This document shows, piece by piece, positions 24,539 through 37,264 of a stretch of 64,000 nucleotides of DNA. The notes beneath the pieces were generated by a model. The model was not told where the DNA came from, did not search any database, and saw only the letters and a program-made list of their open reading frames with translations. Location of the stretch: positions 14,362,961 to 14,426,960 of the forward strand of contig NC_135071.1 of NCBI RefSeq assembly GCF_051401765.1, in the 5' to 3' direction. This DNA comes from Calliopsis andreniformis (taxonomy: Eukaryota; Arthropoda; Insecta; Hymenoptera; Andrenidae). Numbering within the stretch: the first letter of the stretch is position 1; every line of letters starts with the position of its first letter. Position numbers and translations under genes: made by a program.

Positions 24539-26294
24539 CTTTGACCGACCTAATCACTTTTTAATAGACAACACAGACACTGATAATAACAGCGAAGATT
24601 CAATTTTCATTCATTTGAATTTCACTGAAGAAAAAACAAAAAAATAACTAAGAAGTGATTTAAATTATTGTACGTAGTATGATATAAGGATTTTACTGTT
24701 TCGTAGAGCCTGGTGAAGGAAGACTTGAAGTATCACTTACACTCGATGCAAACTTCAATTGTACCTCTAATCGCGGAAAATGTTGATTCTTATATCTAGT
24801 TGCCACGTGCAAGGCTGCTGGAGAAGGGTGTTACTGAATTAATTCTCGGTAATGAATAGTCCACTTGTCTGTTCACGTTGATATAAGTGAATAAGGTATT
24901 ATGTATACGTTATAATCATAAATACATAATTGGTACTGCTAAATTAAGACGTACACACATTTCGCAGAAAGAGGAAAATTTTTTAGGATGTTTCATTAAA
25001 GGAGGAAACTATAATAGATCGAAGAAAATGAAAAAAAATTCACAATCTTTTATGTCCTAATGTTTGGTCTTCCAAAAGAGCTTCTGAACATATTAAACAA
25101 AAATTTGCAAAAATGACGAACTTACAAAAGCTTCATTAAAGTTGGTCGCAATTTAAGTAATACTAAATAAATGATTACATATTTTTCAGAAAAAATTTTT
25201 AATCTGTTCCAACAAATTTTAAAAGGACTCTATTCTCAGCCATCACAGAGGTTGCATCCTTCAATACAATATAACAAATTCGTGTATCTTATTTATTATT
25301 CAATAATTAAAAAGTACTAGTGGTAACTAGGAACTGTATTACTATTAGTCAAAATTCATATTTGAATGTATTTTAATCAATATAGAGTTTGCATTTATTT
25401 TAATCACATGTCTATATAGACAAAAGTCGTAGTGTTTTTCTTTAGCTGTTATACGTCTTTTCTGAATTTGGAATTCAAATAATACACGTGATATCGTTTT
25501 TGTCCTGTGCATAATAACATAATCACTCCTATAATGATCTCCTAGTTGTTTCACTAACGTAAAAGTGCAAATACAATTATGGAGGTGCAAGAAACATAAA
25601 TTTAGAATTAAAGGTTTTTTTTAATATTAAATTTTTTTTATTAAGAAGACGTGTTAAATACTTATCTATACTATACTTAATTAACAGTTTCAAGGAATAA
25701 AAATACTTAATAATATATCAATAAGTCAATAGTAATTATATTACATTGTTAAAGATGTTAAGAAACATTTAGATATTATTTCATTTCTTATATTCAGAGT
25801 TTTGAATTTTAGTGCACATATTTCATAAAGGAATGGGCAATAATGCAATGAGCTCTTATTTATTTCTGGCACAGTATAATTTTCTAAAAAAAAAAAAGTA
25901 TTGATATTGCGTATTATGTAATGCAATTGAAACTATCCTCTGTAATCACGTTTGACATCATAAACATCGCAAATTCTATAACTAATAGCTATTAAATGAC
26001 TAAACGGGAATGTATAAACGTAAATTAGAACATAAAAAAGCGACGTTCAAATTATTCTTTAAAAAATTGTATAATGACATGTTAGTATTGTGTAAACGAA
26101 TATTCTCAGAAATTTAGAAATATTATCTCATCTAATGACGAAATATTATCTAACGTCGCTAATTACAGTAATGATAATATAACACTCACAACTTCTATAA
26201 ATGCTAAATTAATAACAGAAATGCTTCAACGTAGGAGATTCACAAAAAAAGAAATTACGAATAAACATAATTTTCTTAATTTCAACTATTATTT
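24539..26294. other. Spacer between the two chemosensory genes
   Basis: AT-rich, no coding region recognised. It contains the promoter of copy A and the 3' flank of copy B. The short minus-strand ORFs at 25345-25590 and 25741-25926 have no family features. Confidence 0.5.
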
Positions 26295-27149
26295 TCATTT
26301 AGGAGCCTTTTTCTGAATATTTTCAACTGTTTTCTCGATGATACGCCTCCAAGTATCTGGTTCGTGCTCTGTAAACCAGATAGTAATCTTACTGAAAAAT
26401 TCTTCTTGCTTCTGAGTGCACTTCCGACATTTCGTCACAAAAGCTTCAGGAAATATACCTAGAATCAGTACAAATATTAATAGCGAAATATGATTGAAAT
26501 TATCTAGGTACATATTTTTATTTAAAAACATTTTCAAACCATAAGTGAAGTAAATTTTGAAAAACTTCGAAAGGAACCTAGGAACTATTTTCAAAGTGGA
26601 ATAACTCGGCAATAAAAAATTGCACACCAATTTTTATGGGCCTTTTTATAAATGTGAGACTTTAATCTTTAAATACATGGTGATTTTGATCGCAAAAAAA
26701 ATTGTTAAGGAAACTGAAGCTTTTGAATTTGTACAATTTCTTAGAGTAAAGGTATCTTCACTTTTCCCTCTGCTGTTTACTATAAAAGTATATTCGCAGA
26801 AATTCAACTTAGGGATGTGAAAGTAGAGGATTCACCCTTTAAAATGACTCCAGAAAGATTAATGTACGACTTCTTTTAACCAGTTACAGTAATTCCAAAA
26901 TATACCATGAATGAACTAAAGTCGTTTTACTAAATCAGGACTCTTACCTTTGAAATATCTCGCATCTGCAGTAACACAAGTCGAAGTTCCCAGGTAACAA
27001 TTCACGTACTGATTCCTCAGTCTAGAATTCGCTAGGATATTATCTACGTTGATGTCATCGTATTTCGAACTGTATTTCTCTTCGGCAAGTACAACCACCA
27101 AAATTTGTAACAGCACAAACACAAGATACCTTAAAGTTTTCCAATTCAT
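26295..27149 (-). CDS. Chemosensory protein (OS-D family), copy B
   Basis: Two exons, 27149-26948 and 26458-26295, joined in phase 1 to give 121 aa. Signal peptide LRYLVFVLLQILVVVLA, then EEKYSSKYDDINVDNIL. Cysteines follow C-x6-C-x19-C-x2-C (NCYLGTSTC...KCRKC). FPEAFVTKCRKCTQKQ and WFTEHEPDTWRRI are very close to copy A. Same strand, intron position and phase as copy A, showing tandem duplication. The C-terminus is Lys-rich (IQKKAPK), different from copy A. The intron holds a decayed repeat. Confidence 0.93.
26650..26900. repeat. Decayed copy of the fz4 intron-1 element
   Basis: In the intron of CSP copy B. The segment 26811-26895 (GTGAAAGTAGAGGATTCAC, then TTTAAAATG and AGAAAGATTA words) matches the reverse complement of 14276-14360. 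TATCTTCACTTT upstream also matches in the right order. The terminal repeats are not recognisable. Confidence 0.55.
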
Positions 27150-30100
27150 ACTTTTCGAAACGAATGAACTATAAGCAGATGAAATAAAAGTCTTTCTTCA
27201 AATTTGTAACAAGGACTGTTTAATACAATTATTATTAAATAATTTTATATGTAATTTAAAAAGAATTTCAGCTAACAGTAACATGAACTTAGTTTAATCA
27301 GATGAAACAATCTTGGTCAAATTATAACAATTACGAGTACGTTAGAATACTAGAAATAATTAGGAACAACTGAAAGAAGATTGATGTATAGAATAAGATA
27401 TATTTATTTAAAAGAATGCAAATACAAAATACTTGAATATGTACTAACAATCTGTTCAGTGGAATCTTTAACTCAAACCTAAAAAGAAGCAGAATTTTTT
27501 ACTGTCTCAAATAAAAGAGGAAGCTGGAGAGAAACCAGAAATCGGTTCGATGGAAATTTTAACTCTGCGAAGATCCAGGCGACATTTTCGTATTTATAGC
27601 TGCGGTGTCCGAGGTTACAAAAAAACCAAAAAAAAAATAATGAATTCACAGGAAAGAATTAATGCTTGCACTAGAATATAAAGATTTGAACGTTAAAAGC
27701 AACAGTCAAACGCTTCTGTTTTTATGAATATTCTTGGTTTTACATTTCCATTCTTTATAGTATCTTTGTTAAACGATCTCTAGATTAATATTAATCATTT
27801 CGTCATCCTTTATTAGTACATATAGTATACAGGGTGTTCAGAGAGGCTCAAACTTTTACGATGGCCCAGCGAGGTCAAGTAGGTATAAAAGGTCCATATA
27901 AATTTATGTTCGAAAACAGTTTATTAACACGTTATGACTATTCAGAGATTTTTGTCATTTATTATAATAGTTATAATAAATGGTCAAAAATTCTTCCTTC
28001 TGTAAGAATGTAGACTTCCATTCGTCGGAATAATGGCTGCCGAATTCTTTCGAATATTACTACTGTATTAGAATAAACAATAGCAAATGCGTTTTTATAA
28101 TCTTTGTTAATAAAAACAGAGAAATTCAATATTCAGAAAGAATTGATTTCGATAAAAATTTACTGAAATAATGTTTACCAATTTTTATGTTAAATGGAAA
28201 TTTAACAGAAAATTGATATAGATAATGGAAAATTTTTATTCTCGTGAAGCTATGGCGGTTACTACTTTTGCTCAATATTTGATTACATACTTTTTGTTCT
28301 ATCACGTTCTTAATGCATCTTTTCCTGCACCGTCCTCGAAAGTTGTAAAAACAGGATATTGCACAGGTTGACCTTGACAAGATTTGAGCGATAATATTAA
28401 GGTTTTGTTTCCTTGTTAAATTTAAGGCAACTCTATATGCGTACGTGTACTTTCAATGTCACGGCTATAACCATGACATTGTTACAGTTTGCTGCTTACT
28501 TTCACGTTATACATGATAAATATGTAGTTCTGTATCTGTATCCAATTCAATTTTGTTGTTCACAGTATTTACAATTGACTTGTTCTGATTTACTGAATAG
28601 AGTGTAAAAAAGAGTGTACGTGATGGTATATTAAAAAACGATGGGAAACTTAAATAAAACACAAACTGCCTAATTTGCCTCGATTTTGCAATAATAATAA
28701 TGACTTAGAAATAACATATCTACATGCTAAAGTAATAATTAGAGGACTCTGTAGTTTTACAGATCCAGAAAAACGGAAGTAAAGCAAAGTCTGAATACAT
28801 TTTGCGTCATATCTCGTACGTATTTAACTTTTATAAAGCTCTAAAAATGGAGATATATGAAATAACTGGATTCTGAATTCTTTCTTTGTGTCATGTCTAA
28901 AGTGTATTTTACAGTTTGAATTTTAGCGGGAATTTAAAGTGGAACCAGGCATCGCCACAATAAATAACATAGTAGTGCCATCTACCGACACATTGGCATC
29001 ATTAAGAGCGCCCTCAGTAAGCAAACTTTCGTACTATCTATTTAAAGTAACGTCAAGATGCTGCATCAACTGACAAACTTATTCAACAGCTGAGCTTAAT
29101 GTTTCAAATAAAAGGTAATCCAGTTATATATTACATAAAGTCATATCTGTGTAGTCCAGACATTTTCACAACATTTACTCATCATCTCAAAATTGCATGA
29201 TACATTGTAACTTCATACAAGCGAGTTCCAAATTCTGAAATTTATAGATTTATGTTTCATGATAAAACAAACAATTTCAGAAATATATTGTATGAATTAT
29301 TCAGAGATTTTTGTGTTTTTATGGTACTCTTTTTTTATTCTAATTCGGAAAATACGTATTAAAAACGTATGTATATTTAGTCCCTAATGTCAACATAAAC
29401 TCTTTCATTGTGGTCGAGTCATAAAACCTCGCGATTGTTAGCCTGTCTCCTCCCGCCACCTAGCTGTCTATATCGCTAGTTCCGAAATGAGACGAACGAC
29501 GTCATTACATTAGTCATTCGTTCAGTGGCAGCCAGCGAGTTTGGACCAGTTTGGACGTTTTGGATAGTCTGTGAAAATGGTGTGTGACATTTACCTATCG
29601 ATTAATTACTTTCAAACACTATTAGTGTTCTCTCCTATCTTCTATTACTGCTTCTATGCAATGTCAATAGATTTTTGGTTAGAAATTTCGTCAATAACTT
29701 CAAAGAGGTCTGACTGACTTTGGCGTCCCTTCTTTGCTCTGTGTCTCGATTTATTTCTTAGGTTTTGCATTAAATAATCATTTACTATGATATATTCCAA
29801 GGTTAATAATTTTCTTAAATATTTTTTAATATTTTTTTCGGTAGTTTTTTAATGTATTTGGTTTGAATTCGTCTTTATTTTCTGTTATAGATTTTTGGTT
29901 CGAAGTTAAAGCGAGAAATTGGCGCCAAAGCGAAACCGACGCCATGACAGTTACGAATCGATTCAAACGCATTTTCACGGAGAACTGTAAAAGCTGAACT
30001 TCTGGTGACAAAAAAGTGGTAATGTTTTCGTGTATTTATTTTTATTGTCTTTTACTATGTTTTTATTGAATCTCCATTGTTCGTACGTATTAATACGGGT

Positions 30101-30527
30101 TTTTATTATCGTTTACTGGCAAGATACGTTTAAAGTACATGTATACTTTTGTCGTTTCGAATAATTGATTTTTTACTTTAATTATACAAAATGGCGGTCA
30201 TGAAATTTGAATGAAAAATCGCCATTATTAATATATTATCATGTTTCGATTACTCATTTCTTAACATTGTTTGCTCGAAGTTTTTAACTTACATGTATAC
30301 ATCATACACACGTATAGTTCATTTATTATATTTATGTGTGGACTGTACAATATATTTATATATACTAATATTTATGTATATAAAACCATATAGCCTTACT
30401 CTCATGTATGTAAATAATTTAATTCGTATATATATTATGAAATAGTTTCCATAATTTTTGTGTGTTTAAAAAACAGAATAGATAAGTAACTAATTTTCTA
30501 TTTGCTTAAAGTCTACAAAGTTCTCTT
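27150..30527. other. Spacer with possible noncoding transcript
   Basis: No gene of a known family. Items noted: a lone mariner-type terminus TACAGGGTGTTCAGAG at about 27831; a 48-codon plus-strand ORF at 28225-28371; and a less AT-rich stretch at 29440-29580 followed by possible splice sites (exon-like 29520-29576 with donor GTGTGT, acceptor at 29889). None is strong enough to call as a gene. Confidence 0.4.
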
Positions 30528-33228
30528 TCAATCTATTTCGAGCTTTTTGAAAGAGCCCTCGACACCAAAAAGTTCGTTCGCGGATCTGCTTTTACCAATT
30601 CGCAAAGATTCATTCACTCGACACAATTTTTCTTCTTCAATAAACCATTCTCGTTTACTTTCAATTTCCTTTACTTGTTCTTCGTGGAGTTTCGATATTG
30701 GTCCAGCTTTTCCTCCGATTTCGTCTGGGAGAATATCCAGCGAAATGAATTCTTCTAACGTTTTTAACGACGAATGCAAATGTATCTGGAAATTAAAAGA
30801 AAATACAAAATTACATCCTTTAAACCTGTTTAATTAAGAAAATTGAAACTTTCGATCACTTCTATCTTTCTTTAGTTTCTGACTCGATTTTTTCCATATT
30901 TCAATGAAATTAATAACTTTCTTTAAATAGTTTTAAAAGAGACTCATACTTTTGGAATTCAGAAACCTGTAATTTTGCTTCTTGAATTTATAGTTTAAAA
31001 AATCTCAAGTTAAATACTTAAATTGTAGATTGTAATTTTTTACTTGTTATTTTCAAATACAATTCACGAAACATTACTTGTGGTGTTAACAAACAAATAC
31101 TACTAATAATAGTAATATTAGTAATTAAACCTGGCGCCTAAGTACACTGTTGTACAATTTTTTTCACAAAGTTACAGCAGCTTAAACATCGACAATTTTT
31201 CGAACAAAAATTAGTCATTCGTTAGTTTTGCTGCAAAGTGTACGTATGTACCTAGTTACCGATGACGTAACTGCTCTGTTATTGAGGAAGTTGAATGTGA
31301 ATGATACAGCAAACTGCGTGTAGATAATCTATGCACTAGAATGCAATTAAATTTAATAACATAAATGCTAAATAATTGTGGCTGTGGTACAAATCATTAT
31401 AATATACTTCAATTTTACTGTAATAATTATGATATAGCAAAATGGTAAAACAGTTTTTCTTATTTTAATCTAATAATTTTCATACTGATCGACATGTAGG
31501 TATAACACTCAAACACCTAAAACAATTATTTATGCGCACGTTTTTTCTTTGATAATTAATTCCAAGGAGAATCGACTCGATTAATGACTTAAGAGAATTA
31601 ATTAAAATGCATTAAAAAGTTGCTTCCCATAATGCATACATATTCTATAGTGACAAGGCAAAAAAACATACGTCACAAATTTGTATGCTCGAAAAATTGA
31701 CGTTCGAGATTTTGAGTATCTGATCATGATCTAATCTCTATTATAGACTCATGTTTTTTTAAGAGAAAAATTCTTTTGATCCAATCTCGTTTTGCTAAAA
31801 ATACAAATTTTCTTTTGAAGAGTTTAATTCAAATAAAAACTCAAATTTTATAAGAGTTCGATTCATGGAGCAGTAAATAGAAAAACATCAATTAACAAGG
31901 TATCGAAATATTTTGAAAAATTGACCATAGCTACTAATCAATGTTTGATTCATCAATGTTATATATCATTTATAGTAGTAAATTATCTCACCATGCTCCA
32001 CAGTTCCTTTTTCATAAAAGGTTTCATCATGTTTAGTACCACGTCCATCACAGGCGGTGTGTTAATAAAATGCAATTCCTTCAACCGAACAGGTATAGCT
32101 TCTTGCACATACATGACCACCTTCTTTAGAGCCATAGGGCTTATTCTGCTCGCATGGCCCAGAGTTACTTCTGCGGCGTCAGAGATAAAAACGTACCCAT
32201 CACAAGTGCCAGTTTTAAGGCCCACCATTTCGGAGACCATAAAGAAATACTTGCTAGCGTCTTCAAAAGAATAATGTGACGGATCTGGGTCTATTAACTT
32301 TCCGAAAAGCACCTTGTAGCCTTTTTTCGTTGGCTCTTTCAAACTTGTTGCGAATCTGCGTATCATTACAAGAAATTTACGGAGATTTCGAAAGATATAT
32401 CATTTTTTAAATAAAATTTCCATTCTTTCGACGTTGTTATTCATTTTATAGCAATGTTTAGGATAAATAATGGGGATCCCTTCTTAGTAGTGTCATTATA
32501 ACTTGATTTTAACTTGAAGACACGTTTTTAATTCATCTTCAAATTTATAAGATGAGTTTATGCAAATTGCAAAAGATGTACAAATTTCAGAAATTTAAAA
32601 TTTTCTGGAATTTCAAACTTTGTGGAATTCCAAACTTTGTAGAATTCCCAGCGTTTTGGAATTCCAAACTTTGTGGAACTCCAACTTTTCTGAAATCCCA
32701 AACTTTGTAAAGTTGTAAATTCTCTAAAATTTCAAATTTTTCTGGAATTTAAAATTCTTCTAAAATTTCAAATTTTGAGAAATTCCTTACTCCTTAACTT
32801 ACCAACTGTCGCCATAATTTCGTCGTAATCGTATATATTAAAAATACTCAAAATCACATCAAAATTAAGTCCCACATATTGTCAACGAACCAGTCATAAC
32901 GTTAATAATCACCATAAATGATAACTTACACAACATTCATAGCTTGACGCACTTCCTTAGACCCCAGTGGGTCTCTATTAGAAAAGATCTCTGGGATATG
33001 TGATCTGATGGTGTAAAAGTTCTCCATAGTGTTTTTGGCCGCTTCGATACTGTAATAGTTGCTGTGGAGGAAGAGTATCAGTTCCAAGTCTGTGGGCTTT
33101 GGAAGATGTTGTTGCTTCTCGCACCATTCTCTCAGCAGCTCTATATCCGACATTTTTATTTGTGGATTCTTCTTTAGTTCCTCTTCCAAAGAGAAAGGAA
33201 AAGGCAATGGTAGCATCTTCGCAGCCAT
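30528..33228 (-). CDS. CRAL-TRIO domain lipid-transfer protein (alpha-TTP-like)
   Basis: Three exons on the minus strand: 33228-32930, 32355-31992, 30785-30528; 306 aa with closed phases. Residues 1-100 form the CRAL-TRIO N-terminal helical domain (LREWCEKQQHLPKPTDLELI, FLHSNYYSIEAAKNTMENFY). The lipid-binding CRAL-TRIO domain follows: GYVFISDAAEVTLGHASRI, QEAIPVRLKELHFINTPP, MMKPFMKKELWSMIHLHSS and LEEFISLDILPDEIGGKAG. The last two are the usual signature for the end of this fold. It belongs to the insect family related to alpha-tocopherol transfer protein and clavesin, which bind small hydrophobic ligands in the cytosol. Ligand unknown. A TATATAAGTA box lies about 100 bp upstream of the start. 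Intron 1 holds a degenerate tandem repeat. Confidence 0.93.
32583..32789. repeat. Degenerate tandem repeat in CRAL-TRIO intron 1
   Basis: About eight imperfect units of 20-25 bases built on TTTGTGGAATTCCAAAC and CTGGAATTTCAAA. Confidence 0.65.
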
Positions 33229-34384
33229 GGCTTTGTCACACTATCTGCAGACAGATTTAACTGATTGTGAGATCGGTAGATTATTGTTCGTGCGGTATCT
33301 CAGCGTTTTACAGTGTATGAAAGATACTTATATACTCTTCAGACGCGCTTACTTAGAGACAGTCACGTAATTCAGTTCCTCTGACTCACAGGAGAAGCTG
33401 ATCCTTCTAGCGATCGGATTTGAGTCTCGACAGAGACTGACTGAAGGCGCGCTTCTAATTCATAATCATAAATTGGTGACCGTTAAGCGAGTGTGCGTGT
33501 TGCAAAGTTAGAATCCGTTCCACGCTCTCCTTGCAGCGTGAAGATTGTGTTCTGATTAGAGAATTAAGAGAGTATTACTACTTAAGCGTCGATTTCAGAG
33601 CATTTTTATTTGTGTGTCTTTAATCAAGTGAAATATAAATGTTTAGTGTGTAAATTAAACGTAGGAACGCGAAAAATTATAAGCTGATTGCTGTGAAATG
33701 ATTAGTAAGTAAACTGGCTATTTATGCAAATTTAATTTTTCGTGTACAATAATAGAATAATACGTAGGAACTAGCAATAAGTAAAAAGTCATTTCAGCCT
33801 CTGAATAGTATTTTATATATTTTTGCATATTAAATTTCAGCAGTGTTTTAAGAAGATAACTACTAAGTAACTTTTACACCTCAATTACGCGCATTATGAA
33901 GAAAAAATTCACTGTAATAGAATCAATGTTCACTATTCTGTACCGAAGATGCATGATACTTTCTAATTTAATCATTTTCTGATCTGATTCCTGTGACCTT
34001 CTTTTTCTTCAATGCACTTAACATTTCTTATAAAGTTCCGGGAAGTTTTTTTGCTAAAAGTATAATGAGAAAGTTGCTTGTTTCAACGTCTTGTCTGATA
34101 TATCGAAAATAATTTAGTAAATAAAAAGAAAAATATCTGAATAAAATTAGAATTACCATTTTAGGACTTCCCTTATTTCAAAGAAAAAAGTTAATCTAAG
34201 TACTTCTTTCTTGTATGAAACAAAAATCATCATGAGTAACAAACATAATTGTGAAATTATGGAATAATATTTAGACTATAGTAACATTTATCATTTACAC
34301 ATAGAAGAATATGCACAGTAATCTAATACACAGCTGTCCATTGAGCAGACATTTAAATTTCCCGCGCGTCCTAAAGCGCAAAAG
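33229..34384. other. Spacer with CRAL-TRIO promoter
   Basis: The first 150 bases hold the CRAL-TRIO 5' UTR and promoter. 33400-33560 is less AT-rich. The remainder is AT-rich with no recognisable gene. Confidence 0.45.
33325..33334 (-). promoter_or_regulatory. Candidate TATA box for the CRAL-TRIO gene
   Basis: Minus-strand TATATAAGTA, a near-consensus TATA box, about 100 bases upstream of the start codon at 33228. An initiator-like TCAGTT lies about 65 bases downstream, a wider spacing than the usual 30, so the exact start site is uncertain. Confidence 0.45.
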
Positions 34385-34639
34385 TTAATTCTCCTTAAAT
34401 TCGAGAAAATTTGATGGTGCTAGTGTAACCCCATTAAGTTCAGTCATATTTCGACGTATCGTCATATCATCGTATTTGTTTCGTTGAGGGTCACGGATAT
34501 CAACATGTACACAAAAATCGACAGCAGGTGCAACGAAATTTTGAGAAACGTAATAAACGTCACGAATAGTTATACTTGATTTATTTATTTGTAACATAAA
34601 CTTGTTTTCAGTATCAAAACCTCGAAAATATTCGATCAT
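34385..34639 (-). CDS. Possible small gene of unknown function, head-to-head with MED31
   Basis: An 84-codon minus-strand ORF whose ATG lies only 17 bases from the MED31 ATG on the other strand. The residue mix looks protein-like rather than random (MIEYFRGFDTENKFMLQ, FVAPAVDFCVHVDIRDP, MTELNGVTLAPSNFLEF), with Arg codons CGA/CGT and a balanced set of charged and aromatic residues. I recognise no family. No intron is needed. If real, its 5' end and the MED31 promoter and 5' UTR overlap. It could be a chance ORF in the MED31 promoter region or the 5' exon of a longer transcript. Confidence 0.4.
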   Translation of the reverse strand: MIEYFRGFDTENKFMLQINKSSITIRDVYYVSQNFVAPAVDFCVHVDIRDPQRNKYDDMTIRRNMTELNGVTLAPSNFLEFKEN

Positions 34640-34656
34640 TGATAGTTTAATGTACT

Positions 34657-35615
34657 ATGAATCGTTTGGATGATCCTCCGGGTCTCATGAAAGGCAGAAA
34701 ACCATCTTTCATTGGAATGAACGGTATTTTTGCATCAATTTTTTTATTCCTATTTTGTGAGATTTTTCTGAAGTTTTATCATTTTTTCTATTTACAATTC
34801 TTTGAGATTTTTTTAATCTTCTGTCGTAGTCTTTAGCTTTTCCTCAATAAATATCACTATTATTTTGTTATTCCTATTAAATGTTGTCACTTGTTACTTT
34901 ACTTAATCCATCTATTCAGACTATTACTACTTTCCAGGGGGTCCAGAAACAGACGACCAGCAGCGTTTGCGATTCCAGGTGGAATTAGAATTTGTCCAGT
35001 GTCTTGCTAATCCAAACTATTTAAACTGTATGTTATGAAATTTAAAATCACTAGACTGTGAACCTTTATGCATTTATGAGAAGTTTTAATAAGCAAGAAA
35101 ATGTAGAATCCATAGTATCCAAAAATACCTGAAATATCAAAAATTAAATGTATTTTATATCTAGAGGATAAAAGATCTTCAAATAGGTTTCATTTCTTTA
35201 ACTGCGTTTATGAAACAGAAATTTGCACAAAGATCCATGGTTTATAAATCACTAAATACTTTACAAATTATATTTACATCACTAATGACTGCATATTATA
35301 GTTTTAGCGCAACGTGGATATTTCAAAGATTCAACTTTCGTGAACTATCTGAAGTATTTATTGTATTGGAAGGAACCAGAATATGCAAAATATTTGAAAT
35401 ACCCTATGTGCTTGTATTTCCTTGATTTATTGCAATATGAACACTTTAGGAGAGAAGTAGTTAACTCTCAGTGTACAAAATTCATTGATGACCAACAGAT
35501 TTTGCTGTGGCAGCATTATACCAGGCGCAGAACGAGACTTCTCCAAACTGCAGCTGAACAAACGCAGCATGCGAATCCTCAAAATAATGGTATTGTACAA
35601 CCCAAAGTTCCTTGA
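34657..35615 (+). CDS. MED31: Mediator complex subunit 31
   Basis: Subunit of the Mediator middle module, which links transcription factors to RNA polymerase II. Exons 34657-34723, 34938-35027, 35302-35615; 156 aa. The conserved MED31 (Soh1) core is complete: RLRFQVELEFVQCLANPNYL, NFLAQRGYFKDSTFVNYLKY, LLYWKEPEYAKYLKYPMCL, FLDLLQYEHFRREVVNSQC and FIDDQQILLWQHYTRRR. The tail after about residue 130 is Gln/Asn-rich, as in other insects. Longer than human MED31 (131 aa). AATAAA at 35765 is the likely polyadenylation signal. Confidence 0.97.
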
Positions 35616-37264
35616 ATAATTTATTCAAAAAACTTATCCAATGCTTTCATAAAAATATGACTTCATGCTAATATGATATTAAGTATAAAAATGGTATCTC
35701 TATGCTATAGCTCATTAACTGAATTGTTTTATTAGTTATATTTCTTTGGCTGTGATAAGTCATGAATAAACTTCTCTATGTTCATTATATACCTTGATTA
35801 TAATTGTTCTCCTTTTCCTTCTTATCTCTCAAAGTTGGTGTTTAACATTCAACATTTTTCTAGTATTGATAGAATAACAAGTTTTAAGAATATATACTAT
35901 GGCTTAAAAGCAAAAGTGTGTGAATACAGTTTAAACGATTGAATCGTTTTATGCAAATTGAAATAAAGACTCCCATTGTAGAATCTGATTTCGGACGAGT
36001 GATGCTGAAACCTGAATAGCTGTTTGTATTTATGACAGTTAATGCCACACGGCAATGAAAAAAATCAAAGAAGAAATCGATAGAAGAAACGACTTTTATG
36101 GACTTAGTAAGTTTACCCACCGTATTTTAATGTGAAATGTACATAAAAGTAATAGTTTGAAAGGTATTTGATTTCTTTGTGCCTTATCTCTACACGGATC
36201 ATTTTTTTTAATGTTAATTGACGAAGCGTTTGATATGTGTACAACGATAATGTATATGTTTTATACTGAATTTTACGATGCTGAATTTTTATACTCTTAA
36301 TATTCAATAAAATAGTATGACAATTGATACCTATAAGGAACTTAATTTGTGTTACCTGTTAATATTTGAAAAAAATTTGAATTAAAATTTAAATTAAATA
36401 TTTTTAACTATTTGAACTATTGTACAATCTTTAGTATTTCAAAAGCAGCTTTCATCAATTTAATGTATTTGTAATTATTTTAAAGAATTATGATAATCTA
36501 GGTCCAAGATAATGTTAGTATTTCCGTAATTTCTTAAACTAATTGTATATACATTTTTCTTATCAGCTTTTTATTAATATTATTACAATCTACAAAATAA
36601 CACTATTATAAACTATTTATTTTTTAATAAGTGTTTTTATTTTCATAATGAAAAATTACTTCACTATGATTATTCTAACATATAATGAAGAATAAATATC
36701 GATTACAATAAATCGTTTTGATCCCTTAGTAAGTATATTTCTAACTATATAAAATAGTAAATTTTATAAATAAAAATTAAAAATCTATATTAATTTTGTT
36801 CCTAAAACAGTTTCAAAGAATCGTACTAATAATCATCGAAAACTGGAATAATTAATAATCACATCGATTCTAATTACTAATTTATTAATTGTATGTGTTA
36901 GTAAAAACGATGAAAAACGTTTTAAATTTCAATTTTCAACCTGCAACTGGTAACACTTAATTTTAAAAAAAAATTTTACAATATTTTATTGTATTTACAC
37001 TAATGATTACTATCAATAAGAGTAGTCTTATGAAATCATGATTCATTTTTTGCAGACACTAATTCGTTATATGTATATATACATTATATTCTTAATTTAT
37101 GAGGTCTTTAATCAATTATCTCCTCCCTTGTGTTTTCTTTTTCAGCTTAATATTGATTACTAATGATCATCAGTCAGAGAAGTTTAATTAATTCTTGATG
37201 ATCATTGAACTAATGACTCGTCAACAGCACAGCCGTTGTAATTTTATTTCTTTTTATACATTTT
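35616..37264. other. Convergent spacer between MED31 and the SLC22 gene
   Basis: Both flanking genes point into this stretch, so it should contain their 3' UTRs. Very AT-rich, no coding region recognised. Confidence 0.5.
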
